Source: Balanoglossus misakiensis (lineage: Eukaryota; Hemichordata). From it: a DNA stretch of 64,000 nt. Made by a program: the position numbers and the translations under genes. Numbering within the stretch: position 1 is the stretch's first letter; every line of letters begins with the position of its first letter. The notes below the pieces were generated by a model that did not search any database, had not been told where the DNA came from, and worked only from the letters and a program-made list of their open reading frames with translations. The stretch spans positions 13,330,001 to 13,394,000 of the forward strand of contig CM082578.2 of NCBI GenBank assembly GCA_040954595.2. Reading direction: 5' to 3'. Shown in pieces: positions 12,301 through 23,111 of this stretch.

Positions 12301-13276
12301 GATCCTGAAGCAATGTATGTGTCATTGAAGTTCACGGTGACACACGTCACACTATCAGTATGTTCCTGTGAGTAGACATATCGTGTAGATTCAAGGTTAC
12401 GTTGTAAATCTGATTTGAATAGGTTGAGAGTTTATATTCATTTGGCCTTTGAAATAAAGCTTAAGTTTCAAACTGTTTATGATTTCAAATGAACTAGAAG
12501 CCCTCAAGTTTTTATGACATTTTATAATAACTACACATCCAGAAAAAAATTGTCTCACCTTAAAACTCTTCTTCAATTTTCTCGTTTTCATATCCCATAT
12601 ATTTACAATCTTATTTTTTCCACCAGAAATCAGGTACCTAGAGTTACTAATGAAACTTAAACACATCTGTTTGTCCTGTTGATTAACACAAGAATTTAAG
12701 ATTTATCAATTAGAACATCTTCTCATTGAACTAAAGAACTTGAAGTATTGAACAGTACAAAACAATCCACGATCAGATGATAATTCATATACTAAACTAT
12801 CACAGCATGTACATGTACATTACCACACTAAAAAGTGTACAAGGCGGTAGTTTGGTTACTTACCCCCTCAGCAAGGATTTCTGTAACTACATTTGGCAAT
12901 CTTTTGACAGAAGTTACTGCTATTTTATCACCAGCTGTAGAAGCACTGCCCAGAGTCAGATGTATTCACAAATTAAGGATAATGTTGAATTTCTAGACAA
13001 ATCAAGAACTTTTTTTTCCTTGGGAGATTTGTTGATGGAAAACATGACATGCATGTGCAAGTTGCTCACTAATTAATTGAAGACCACAAATAATGTAACT
13101 CCTGCATGAGTGATATATTAATAAAATGGAGTTTCTCACAAAAGGATATTGTTGTTGCTCCATTTCACAGCTGACAGCCCCTGTGAATGAGGGTTGAACT
13201 GTTTGACAACATTCTTTGTTGTCAAGTCCCATATTTTTATGTCATCACCTCCGGAGACAAGTTTCAGTTCAGACAT
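9353..13276 (-). CDS. NEDD1: NEDD1, WD40 gamma-tubulin ring complex adaptor
   Basis: Twelve coding exons join in phase to 625 codons: 13140-13276, 12864-12945, 12559-12675, 12225-12365, 11778-12007, 11317-11512, 10858-11038, 10681-10737, 10302-10504, 9770-10131, 9603-9669 and 9353-9457. Residues 1 to about 300 form WD40 repeats; DDIKIWD near the start, FKKSLLGSVSD, GLDKRI and SSVQCLSFQ match vertebrate NEDD1 closely. A Ser/Pro-rich, low-complexity middle (about 302-540) follows. The C-terminus ends in a coiled coil with HRDVVNLQIEM and a final EENRRLKTKF, the region known to bind the gamma-tubulin ring complex. Known role: recruits that complex to centrosomes and spindles for microtubule nucleation, under mitotic phosphorylation of the linker. 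Human NEDD1 is 660 residues, so this is complete. It is divergent from ATP5F1C. Confidence 0.96.
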
Positions 13277-13280
13277 CTTG

Positions 13281-14160
13281 ACTGTTTACTGAGACACACA
13301 ATGGATATTGAAGTCCACTTGAGGGTTTTTGATTCAAAACATATGTATGCCCCTTTAGTGGCTCAATTTCAACGTCCTTCACTCCCTTGTGGAACAGTCA
13401 GCCTTGAACTTGAAATGCTACGCAGGAACTGTTTTCATACATCATAGAGGCAGTGTGTAGAGGCCCTGTGATAAAAGGTGTTGTTCCAGGTGGCAGACAA
13501 CCATGGTTCCATACACGTGATGATAGTACTGCAATGTATTCACTGACTGCCCTGGCACTAATAATATCCCAGTATATAACTATAAATTATGATCACTGAA
13601 AATATGAAAGATAAAATACATTACAAGGACATGACATATGCTTGAAATAACTGAATAAACCAATCTTCTGTCAGTTGGCCGGTGTCACGCCTACCGATAC
13701 AAGTTACAACAGATGTTCATGTGACTCATTGTAACAGTGGAAGTCACTCATGATATGAAATTCTGGCTCTGCGTGGCACGGACAGCTGCTTTACGTCTTA
13801 TGGCGATGCCTCTCACAGCTTAAGAAATTCACGACGAATTTACACTTTCCATCACAGGCGTCGGAATCACACTGGCTGCCGTGGTCGCCTCATTCAAACC
13901 GTAAATATTTACGGGTTGAAACAAGCGACCACAACAATCAACAGTATGATTCTGACGCCTGTGCTTGCCAACTTGATCCTAAATAAATTCTTGATTACTG
14001 CAATCAAGCTTATTTAACACACTGAAGTTCACACCATAAACTGTGAGTCAAACCATGCATTACTTACAATGCACATCATCTGCTTTGGCAATGGTCAGGA
14101 TAAAATCAATGCTTCAGAACTTGACGGAATAGACCACACTCATTTCACGATTACCGCCAT
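13281..14160 (-). promoter_or_regulatory. Probable NEDD1 5'UTR intron, first exon and shared promoter
   Basis: On the minus strand an acceptor (AACAG) lies just upstream of the NEDD1 ATG, so a 5'UTR exon may start at 13281. A strong donor GTAAGTA begins at 14067, giving a possible leader intron of 13282-14067. Further out, near 14150, the minus strand reads AAAATGGCGGTAA, a YY1-like element often near animal transcription starts. The leader exon is inferred; no coding exon is seen here. Confidence 0.45.
13853..13963. repeat. 111-bp imperfect palindrome (MITE-like foldback)
   Basis: The left half, starting CACAGGCGTC, is the reverse complement of the right half, ending GACGCCTGTG, with about ten or so mismatches along arms of about 50 bp. 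The centre is a perfect palindrome, CCGTAAATATTTACGG, so there is essentially no loop. It lies inside the proposed NEDD1 leader intron. No clear target-site duplication was found. A short foldback transposon is the simplest reading; a structured regulatory element is the alternative. Confidence 0.65.
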
Positions 14161-14623
14161 TTTTGATTTCCGACCATTACATACTGCGCACGCCCAGTTT
14201 TCAAACTGACAGCTGCAGTGAAAGTTGTTATAACACTTATAGATTCCACCCATTAAACATAAAGGTATTATAGATAAAACAACAAGTGCTTTGATTTACC
14301 ATTAAAAGTTTTGATAGATTAGAATATTAAGTTCTTCGGGAGCTGTCTAAAAAATAATATCTCTTTAAAATTTTATACGCGAACGAGGCTACCCTGCCCA
14401 GCTGCGCTTTGGCTGGTACCCTGCCTCGGTGACAAACACTAATAAAAGATTGTTTTGCTCAAAATTGTGTGTGTTTTTTCGCTTTAAATATTCTTGAAAC
14501 ATAAGCGTGTTGATGTAAAGCAATTCACTTCGGCAAACACCGCGCGCGTGCCCATCTTCTTTTAGCCTCGTTTTGAGAAGCGTGATGAGGTCGAAGGTAA
14601 TCGACCTTACGCAGCTTACCGGC

Positions 14624-14635
14624 AAGATGGCGGCC
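14624..14635 (+). promoter_or_regulatory. YY1-type element over the ATP5F1C start codon
   Basis: AAGATGGCGGCC matches the classic YY1 site that in many animal housekeeping genes overlaps the start codon just downstream of the transcription start. Here the ATG is the gene's start codon, which supports both the start choice and a broad housekeeping promoter. Confidence 0.5.
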
Positions 14636-16914
14636 ATAGCAGTGAGAAGTGCGGTTTTCGTGCCGCAAGGGTGAGTTGATCGTAGAGTTTAACACGATAT
14701 AAATATGATAAACGTAATCAACTTTAATATGCGACTTTTCCTTTCACGAAAGTAACGTTTCTTTTGATTGGCATGTTTTAATATACTACGAAGACCATGA
14801 TCAGATCACACACGGCAAAATACAACATGGCGGACGTGCAGACTGGTGTACATAGCATGGCAACTTTTAGCTCTGTGTACAGGCCTGTGAGTTCGCGGCG
14901 TTACACGGCCTCCGGAACACGCAGAAATAGAAAACTTTTATTTATGATTTAACTTGAAGTGACAAGAATATTGATTTCTTTACAATTACATGTCAATGCT
15001 AGTAATTTTATTATGTGGTTGCTCCAGTGATATTGACAAATTATATTGCAATGCAAATGTCTTACTCTAGCATTTACTTCTGTGGGTGGTTGCTAATACG
15101 TAGACTATTTTTGTACATTTTCAGCATTTCAGTAAGAAATATGGCCACACTGAAGGACAGTAAGTACACGTTCATTGCACTGTTCATTGCCCTTTTGCAA
15201 TCACCATTAAAATATTATGTCGGAAACTAAAATTGTTGCAAACTAAATTAGTATTTCTCATTTTTTTCATATAGTCCGTCTTCGTCTGAAGTCAGTAACA
15301 AACATTCAGAAAATTACAAAGTCCATGAAAATGGTGTCTGCGGCCAAGTTCAGTCGAGCAGAAAGAGAACTCAAGCCAGCTAGAACATATGGAGCCGGAG
15401 CAAATGGTATGTTGAATGAACAGTAGGGAAATGGGCCGTGTCTTTTTATGTTCAGAAATCAGTTGCCAACTTTTTGCCATTTGAAAGAGAAAGTCAAAAG
15501 CTGGTGACTTTTCCCCTTGTATAAATGCATTTTACTGGTAACCCAGTTGCTATTGGACATTTTGTTCGTTTTAGCATTCTATCAAAAGGCCGATATCAAA
15601 GCGGAAGAGAAGAACAAGAAGCTGCTGCTGGCTATCTCCAGTGACCGTGGTCTGTGTGGGGGTATACACTCCAATATATGTAAAGCCATCAAGGCAGAGA
15701 TGGCAGAGATACCAGCTGATACTGAAGTGAAAATTGCCTGTGTGGGAGACAAGGCAAGACAGATATTGCAAAGGTGAGGTACTTTCATTTAAGGCTTTCA
15801 TATTTATTGACGAGGCTTTTTTAGTGATTTAAAGCCTCCCCTTATCATGACTTCCTCCAACAAATAAAAGACGATGAATCTCTCCTTTCATCTCATCTAG
15901 AGTGTTCAAGGACAAGATGTTATTCCACGTAACAGAATATGGCAAAAGACCACCGGTGTTCGAAGACGCTTCCAAAGTAGCAACGGCTCTTCTGGAAAGT
16001 GGCTTTGAGTTTGATATAGGCTCAATATTCTATAATAGATTCAAGTAAGTTACAAGACGTTTTGAAAATATCTACATTTTTGAAAAATGAAAGTAGGCCC
16101 AAAAGTAACATGACTACAGACAAAAGATAAGCTTCCCACAATCTTCTGGCTTTACTGTATTATGTCTTTAGCACATGATATTTACATGTGCATCACAATC
16201 GAAAATTTGTCACTTTCTCAGAGAATTTATCCCTAACCAATGTCATATCCTGACACTATTTTTTATTTCAGGACTGTTGTGTCCTACTCAACCACAGTTC
16301 AACCAGTGTTTGCTTTAGATACAGTTGCAGAGTCAGGTCTGTATATTCTGTTCTTTATGTCACTTTTCGTGTGAAATATTTGCATTGTGTGTTTTCCTTA
16401 GTGAACCAGGGGAGGGAAGAGTAGGTGACAATAATTAACAAAGTTGATCACATTTCCTCTCCACAGATACCATCAGTGTATATGATGATGTGGATGCAGA
16501 AATCCTACGTAACTACTCGGAGTTTACCCTCGCTAATTTAATATTTTTTGCAATGAAAGAATCTGCATGCAGTGAACACAGTTCCAGAATGACAGCTATG
16601 GATGCTGCAAGTAAGAATGCAGGTAAGTTTTCTACACATTACCTTTTCATGCCACCCCAGCTTAAAATCTGTGATGCCAAACAAACTCAACACAGCATTT
16701 GTGAAAAATTAAGTGTGATTGAAGCGCAAAGAATGACTGATGAGTTTTCAGTGCAGTTACATTTTTGTGTTACTTATCTTTGATGTAATGCAATTCATTT
16801 ATCTTCATTGCAGGAGAAATGATTGACAAGTTGACACTGACGTTTAACAGAACCCGTCAAGGTGTCATCACCAAGGAGTTGATTGAAATCATCTCAGGTG
16901 CTGCTGCTCTGTAA
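14627..16914 (+). CDS. ATP5F1C: Mitochondrial ATP synthase F1 subunit gamma
   Basis: Eight coding exons join in phase: 14627-14670, 15125-15159, 15275-15406, 15575-15773, 15901-16044, 16272-16336, 16467-16622 and 16814-16914, giving 291 residues (human about 298). The first residues, rich in Ala, Val and Arg without acids, are a mitochondrial presequence; the mature chain begins near ATLKD. Conserved blocks include [47 protein letters not shown] and the C-terminal helix ending [13 protein letters not shown]. Known role: central rotor shaft of F1, turning inside the alpha3-beta3 hexamer to drive ATP synthesis at the inner membrane. The N-terminus uses exon 1 ending in GG plus C from exon 2. 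The stop TAA lies in a donor-like GTAAGA; see findings. It is divergent from NEDD1 and convergent with the SLC16 gene. Confidence 0.98.
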
Positions 16915-17187
16915 GAATCTCCCTACCCAATTTATAGTGTGTTTTGTTGTGCCAAGAAAGTAGGAACGTGATTCTTTTACTCTGAAACAAAGTATATCCC
17001 ATCTGCTGTAAAGGTTTCTAGGCGTGGTGACAAAAATAACTTTCCCACTAAGTACAGAAATCTGTTTGAAAAGGTTTGGGTGTTTGGAATGTAATTTCGA
17101 AAGTTGTTCTTTTTTTCCAGAAAATTTGATTACCCTTGTGCAGCATTTGTAATGCCAGACCAGAATAAAACTATATTAACTCTTTAG
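16915..17187 (+). other. ATP5F1C 3'UTR or alternative terminal exon
   Basis: If exon 8 is not spliced, this is the 3'UTR up to the polyA signal. If the donor at 16911 (GTAAGA) is used with the acceptor TTTTTTCCAG at 17111-17120, a terminal exon begins at 17121. The frame then runs in phase for 22 codons to TAG at 17185-17187, replacing the conserved AAAL end with a longer tail. Confidence 0.45.
17164..17169 (+). terminator. Polyadenylation signal AATAAA of ATP5F1C
   Basis: A canonical AATAAA lies 250 nt past the stop codon on the sense strand, followed by T- and GT-rich sequence suited to 3' end processing. Confidence 0.65.
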
Positions 17188-17515
17188 TATTGTTGTCATG
17201 GTCATTCGTTTTTGTGTAAGCTCTCATTGCTTCACCCTTCACCCCAGTTCCCTCTATGAAGGTCCAACCTTCCCATTTGGACTGGACCATTGTGGTGTAA
17301 GGGTTAATGTATGCCTAGGAAGCTGCTGCAAGTGATTACTTGTGCTTGTGCCTTAAAATTGGAGCGCAAAATTATCATAATGCACACATTTAATGTGTCA
17401 AATTATGAATACAATAGCATTTAGAAGAAAAAAAAGATCACATTTAACGGGTCTATGACGTGCCCATACCCACAACACGTAAAATCCCTCTTTGGCTGTT
17501 GAAGTCAAGCTATAG

Positions 17516-17521
17516 TTTAAT
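17516..17521 (-). terminator. Candidate polyA signal (ATTAAA) of the SLC16 gene
   Basis: TTTAAT on the plus strand reads ATTAAA, the common variant signal, on the SLC16 strand about 115 nt past its stop codon. The gap to the convergent ATP5F1C signal is only about 350 bp. Confidence 0.35.
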
Positions 17522-17633
17522 AAATTCCAAAGCAATATGACCAGTACAGTGGTTTCTCAGAATACATTTTGTGCGTCAAATATCCATAGCTGCCACCTCC
17601 AAAATAGTTTTCCTTGGGTACATCTTAAAGGAA

Positions 17634-20600
17634 TTACACTGTTGTTGTCATGTATTCAAGTACTTCGCTGGTATCTTCTAGCTCTGTAAACTGCATGTTT
17701 GTGTCCGTTTGCGCTTGTCTATCCAAGATAAATGTTGCAGCAACAAGCAGTATACCACTTGCAACAGCCAGGCTGCCGGCAAGAATGAAGGCAACTGCAT
17801 AGATACTGGTGTAATCATACAAGTATCCTAGGTAAGAAAGGAAAAAGAGGTGGACATTTATTACCAATGTTTTCAGCAGCTGAAGTTCATGCAGTTTGAT
17901 ATATAAGGCCACTTAAAACCCTAATCTGATTATATTATAAAGTTTCGCTTATACTGGTACAATTTAGAGAAAGTTGTATATCTCAAAAGTAATGAAAAAA
18001 AATGATGCACATGAGGGTTTTCATAGCACCGCAATGTGGAACGTCAATTGAGTATTTCACCACTAATGCACTGTTCAGTTGCGGCAGTTTTGTATGATAG
18101 AGGACAGTGACTTTCATGGAAGCCTCCTCTCCGTTAAAAGCTTACTTTAGTTCATACCTGCTAATGGTGGTACAAGAAGTTGCGTCACGCCACCAAATAG
18201 GAGACTCCAACCATAAGCTGAGGTGAACAGCTTTATACCAACAATCTGGCGTACTGCAACGCTGGATTGTGCAGCGTACACACCACGGAAGAAGCCAAGG
18301 AGAGTATTCACAATGCAAAATGACACCACTGACGACGCACTGATTTCTAAGTACATAGCAGAGCCATAAAGTATGTAGGCTACACCAAGCGGTCGCAAAA
18401 CTTTCGATCGCAGACGACTGAATATCATGCCAACTACAGGACCGCTGATCATGTTGCTTGCACCGAAAATGGAGAGAAGGAGCGCCACCTGTTGTCCCTG
18501 GAGACCTTTACTCCACATTAGAGGTGCTAAGTACACGGTTGATGTAATTTGGGCACCAGCCGCCAATCCAAATGATATCAGAAATACCACAAACATGGTG
18601 TTTCCCGAGAAAACTGAACAGTCGAAGCTGTTGCTTATCAGACTAGCGCATCCACATTTACGTTTACAACATGACGGGGCAGTTGTTTTTGATTCTGCTC
18701 TTTCCTGTGAAGATATTTCATCATTGCCAAGAAACTCATCTTGATTTTCAGTCGTTTTCTGTTGGGTAGTTTTGGGAGGTCGTAACAATGCACCCCCAAC
18801 ACACATATTTGCGGCAAGGGCAGCATAGACTAGAAATGTTCCTCTCAATCCATAGTTTTCGAGACAATATTGGAATATTGGCGGTATCGCTACGGATCCA
18901 AACCCGACACCTGTAAAGGCTAGTCCACTGGCCAATGGATGTCTTTTTTTGAAGTAGAATCCCAAGAATGGCAATGCCGATGTTCCTGCTAATGAATTTG
19001 CAATTCCTGTGAATCGTAAGAACGAAAAAGAGTATGATTGACATATAATCACTCGTTTGTTAGAATTAAGGCAGCCATTTGAAGAAATGTACTAAACAGG
19101 GTTTTAAAGAATTCCGCACATGAAATATTTCCCCTCAAATTGATCTATCTTGCTGTAAAAACAATTTCAACCTCGGTGGTATCTTTTATCTACCATATTG
19201 TATGATAATAGGATAAAGGGGACAGTATAGAGAGAGAGAGTATCAGCTGCAATAGTTTGGCCAACTTGAACGCAATATAGCGCCCACAAGTGGCCACGTT
19301 TCTCTTAATACTAGCAAGAACAAAAAAGGGAAGCGAGATCAATTATTATAGTACGTATATTTTATCAACATGTACACTCTAACGAATAAGCTTAGTTTAC
19401 GCGTGCGGGTGCTCACGTTTTTAGCTGATATTTTTTAATGCAATTATCGAAAAATAGCCACTTTATGATGCAACTGTGAAATAGAAGAAAACAGTCAAAC
19501 GATGCATTTCTTGAGCGGGGGCCCAATACTCTGGTTGGAGTGCGCATGCACGAATTGGCGATATTTTAATTAAAACTGTTCGTCCAAATGAAAAAGTGAT
19601 TTTACAAATGATATTTTTGTATACACTGAACTTTCATTATTCGACACTGCCGCTTAAATCTCTTGATAAGAATATACTTACCATTTAGTATCCCGGCAGT
19701 TATTATAAGCTGCCAGATTCTATTAGCAAACGAACTCAGAGCCAGTGCAACAAATGATAGAACTCCACCCCCGATAACAACTTTTCTATGTCCAAACTTC
19801 TTTGATAAGGCAGCGGCCACTGGCCCTAAAAGAGATTCGAAAATATGACGTGGAAAGTTACCCGTGCCTACATTTTCAACATGCACATAGTGTATCTACT
19901 CACGACCATGATACCGATATTTTACCTTCAAAGTGTCACCTGTGTGTATTTTGAACCTAGCATAAATCACTATATCACGTCACAAATGTAGCGATCGAGT
20001 TTGCTCAACTTTGGAAATACTCCACGTGGTTTTGTTTAATTGGGCTCTAAACCAAGTTTCTGGGCAATTTGCTGGATTGCACACATAGACCCTGGAGCGA
20101 AAGTGTCTATGATTGCACTACAACCAGGACCTTGGTTCAGTTATCCAGTCTCCATATGTCTAAATCCATTTCTCGCTTGTCCAAAGTACGAGATTGGAAT
20201 TCTACCCACAAATATGTCGGCCAAACCATAGACAGTAGAGAATGTCTATGGCCAAACTGCTTGGCTATAGTTCTGTACTTCTCCGCCGGCTGCATAAACC
20301 TTCTCTTTCATTGCTCGTCAAGACAACGATATATATACCAAGATTAACCATAACGAGCATGATTTGCAGTACACTCTTTTAACGCACAAAGTCGTCTTTT
20401 ACTAGCGGACTTAGTTTTTTGGTTCACAAGTACAACAATTTGTGTCACACGTCAAAGGTTACAACCTGCTTTGGCGTATATGCCTTATCTCAAGGACATC
20501 TTGACCTACCTGCGAGTAGGGCTAAGCTGGCGCATATGGAGTTTATCCACGATGCCGTGCCAGCATCAGCGTCAAAAAAGTTCACAATAGCCAGAAACAG

Positions 20601-20738
20601 TATTCCCAGGGAAGACATAGTGCCACGAACAATGAACACTATGAAGAACACGCCGAGGATCACCAACCAACCATAGCCACCCTCGGGTACTTGCTGCATT
20701 TCACCAGTGTTGGTTCTTTCTGTACTGTACCTTTTCAT
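17634..20738 (-). CDS. SLC16-type monocarboxylate transporter
   Basis: Four exons join in phase: 20510-20738, 19682-19825, 18158-19006 and 17634-17827, giving 471 residues. Seen: the SLC16 signature before TM1, EGGYGW (19-24); TM2-TM3 typical of the family with SKKFGHRKVV between; the second family motif YFKKRHPLASGLA (142-154) leading into TM5; a hydrophilic loop of about 45 residues rich in Lys, Glu, Ser and Cys after TM6; then six more hydrophobic segments and a short acidic C-tail. Length and twelve spans fit the major facilitator superfamily. Known for the family: proton-linked or facilitative transport of lactate, pyruvate, ketone bodies, aromatic acids, thyroid hormone or creatine across the plasma membrane. 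The substrate cannot be told here, nor which vertebrate subtype it matches, so no symbol is given. Confidence 0.95.
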
Positions 20739-20873
20739 TGTTGCTATTTGCACTGCCTATTCTCGATATTCGCAAAGCGAATTGCAATCAACAGCGATGA
20801 ACACGTTTTGGATAGAATTCGTCCACAATGGCGAGATCAGTTCAACCGAAACCGCTGACGGAAAATCTGAAGC

Positions 20874-20890
20874 TATATATATATATATAT
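20874..20890 (-). promoter_or_regulatory. TA repeat, possible TATA element of the SLC16 gene
   Basis: An uninterrupted TATATA run lies about 140 bp upstream of the SLC16 start codon. It is symmetric and so reads as TATA on the gene strand. It could serve as a TATA box or be only a short microsatellite. Confidence 0.3.
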
Positions 20891-23000
20891 CAATGGTAAG
20901 CTTTGTTTACTACCTGTGTCAGGCGTATTTTTATCTCGCTGGGATAAACATGCAGTCTCACGAGACCTAGTATAGAGTTAACGAGGTGTGTTCAAGCACC
21001 CATGTCAATTCAAATATCCTGGGCTGCTTCAGACCGGACAGTAATCAGCTAAATTGGGAAATAACTTAACGTCTAAATAAAGAAAAGAAAACAAGAAAAA
21101 CAAACATGAGGCAAAGTGAACAGGTGGTTGGTTCGGGTATACCACGTACTTTGGGGAATATTACAAAGATTCACTTTTTTTCGTTGCAGCAAAGCATTTT
21201 ACCATGGATGACTCGGCAAAATTTGAATGAGCAAAATCAAAAATGAATGAGCGGGAGTACAGTTTTTATCATATTACGGACAGATTTTTCAAGACAAAGG
21301 TTACAAGTTGAATAGAATACTAGTATTACCTGTGTATTAACTTGAGGAAACCTCTCTATTATAATCGGAGTTATCAATTGTGCTTACGGGCAGTTTTGTG
21401 ATTGTCGGACTAATTTCCATTTAAAACAAGTAGATGGAGACAGATTGCTCGAATATGTCCTGTCGAATTTTCCACAGGCAAACGACGTAGTTCATAGCTG
21501 ACTTAGATGGAAAACGAGGTGGACAAACGCCTGCATCCCGGGCGACGTTGAAGGAATCGTTCACGATCACTGAACTTATCCATTCTTTAACAAACACATG
21601 TGAATGAAGTCTCAGTGGACAAAACCTTTAGTTCATATGTCTCCCGGCAGATGAACTGGAGTATTGACTGATAAATCTGACGGTTTTTTTCAGTTTTGTT
21701 CCTCATAATCCAAGCTTTAATTTTCTACCATCAAAAACCTTCGTTATTGAAGATTAAAAATGCAAAGTTTAACAATATACCTTTTCAGGGTGACGTTGCT
21801 TTTATTTGGTCTATAAGCTTATTAGACACAGCTTTCAGAAACATCGAGAACCCTTGATACTAATTTGTAAATTAGGGGTAGTTGCATTACTTTAAAGTAT
21901 CTATGTCACGCCTAAAACAACAGCCTGCGCCTGTACATCACTCCTTAGGTCAAAATAGTTTATTGTCTGTCACTGCGTATCGCCCGCCATAGGCGTGTAT
22001 TCCTAAACCTAAAACCAATTTAGGCGATTTTTCGTCTTTTCTAATTAAGTCATGGTTCACCTGACGTTCACGACGTCCATATGTACAGTATATGACAGTC
22101 GCGCAACCATATATACCGCCAATGTGTGCTAGTATGTGCCCACGTTCTCATGAACGTCCATGTTTCCCAATCATAAGAAAGACCACGGAACGACATCAGA
22201 GGAATGACATCAGAGTGGGAAAAAAATATCAATCAGTTGCCTTCATCAGTCCCCGTATGGACTTGTAAATTGGGTTCGTTCCGCGCGGAACTGCCACCAC
22301 TCGAAATATCCGTTCGAACCATTACAGTTAACTTTGCGTATAACCTGATTTGGTAAACCTGATTTGGTACCTGTAAATGGGAATGGAAGTAGAATTAAAT
22401 GACTTTTGACCTTTGTGGCTGTCACACGTACACCGCCTAATACAGTAATTTAAAATTAAATTTCGTTTGATCCGTGCGTTTACCTAGAACGAAATTAGTG
22501 ATAGCAGCAAATTTTCCAGAATCTTTCATAAACGACGATTATTTTGTACCGCAGTACTTGTGACGTTCGTTCCCATTGTCTCCAGTGGGTAATGTACGTT
22601 TGACCATTATTTGGCTGAAGAATACGATCTTCTTACAATGACTCGGATTATTTTCAAAGCAGTTTCTATAACCTGAGGGGGAAGATTCATCTTAGTCAAT
22701 GACGCAAAACATCATGACATGGGGCCACTCTAAACCACGTGCGCCATATGGCGAAGGATGATCAATAAACACTACTGATGCTCGAAAAAGGATTGAAACA
22801 CATCCCGCACCTCTTAAGGAGTTTGAAAGTGTTTAAGTATTTCGAATATGACCTGCTGGGAAGCAGATTACTTTAAGGATGGATCATGCCACACTAGATC
22901 CTTTAACTTTGGTGCATCCACTGGTGAACTACAGGTATTGCACAAAAATTACACTGTGGTGCTCTGGCTAGATGGATATGCTGAAAACACATGGTCAAGT

Positions 23001-23111
23001 CTACGTTTCAGGTAGTCTAGAATCCAGGCTTGTGTGCTTTTTTCGCTGTGTGGAGCATAGCTATAAAACACACACGCGCTTCTGGATTCTACATATAGAC
23101 TACGTTTCAGG
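23001..23111. mobile_element. Short MITE-like insertion with 12-bp flanking repeats
   Basis: The 12-bp sequence CTACGTTTCAGG occurs at 23001-23012 and again at 23100-23111, exactly flanking an 87-bp segment. The segment's ends are inverted repeats sharing TAGAATCCAG, with GTGTG further in, so it folds into a hairpin. Inverted ends between a direct duplication are the structure of a non-autonomous DNA transposon. A 12-bp target duplication is longer than the 2-10 bp typical of common superfamilies. Confidence 0.55.

Noticed and set aside
12864-12945. Apparent one-base phase error at the end of NEDD1 exon 2 (run of five G)
   Set aside because: On recount the last G of GAG is one of the five, so GAG GGG|GTAAGT is in phase and no frameshift exists.
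14827-14886. Possible alternative first exon of ATP5F1C starting at a second ATGGCGG
   Set aside because: Its donor (CCT|GTGAGT) leaves phase 0, while exon 2 needs two bases carried over, so it would break the frame.
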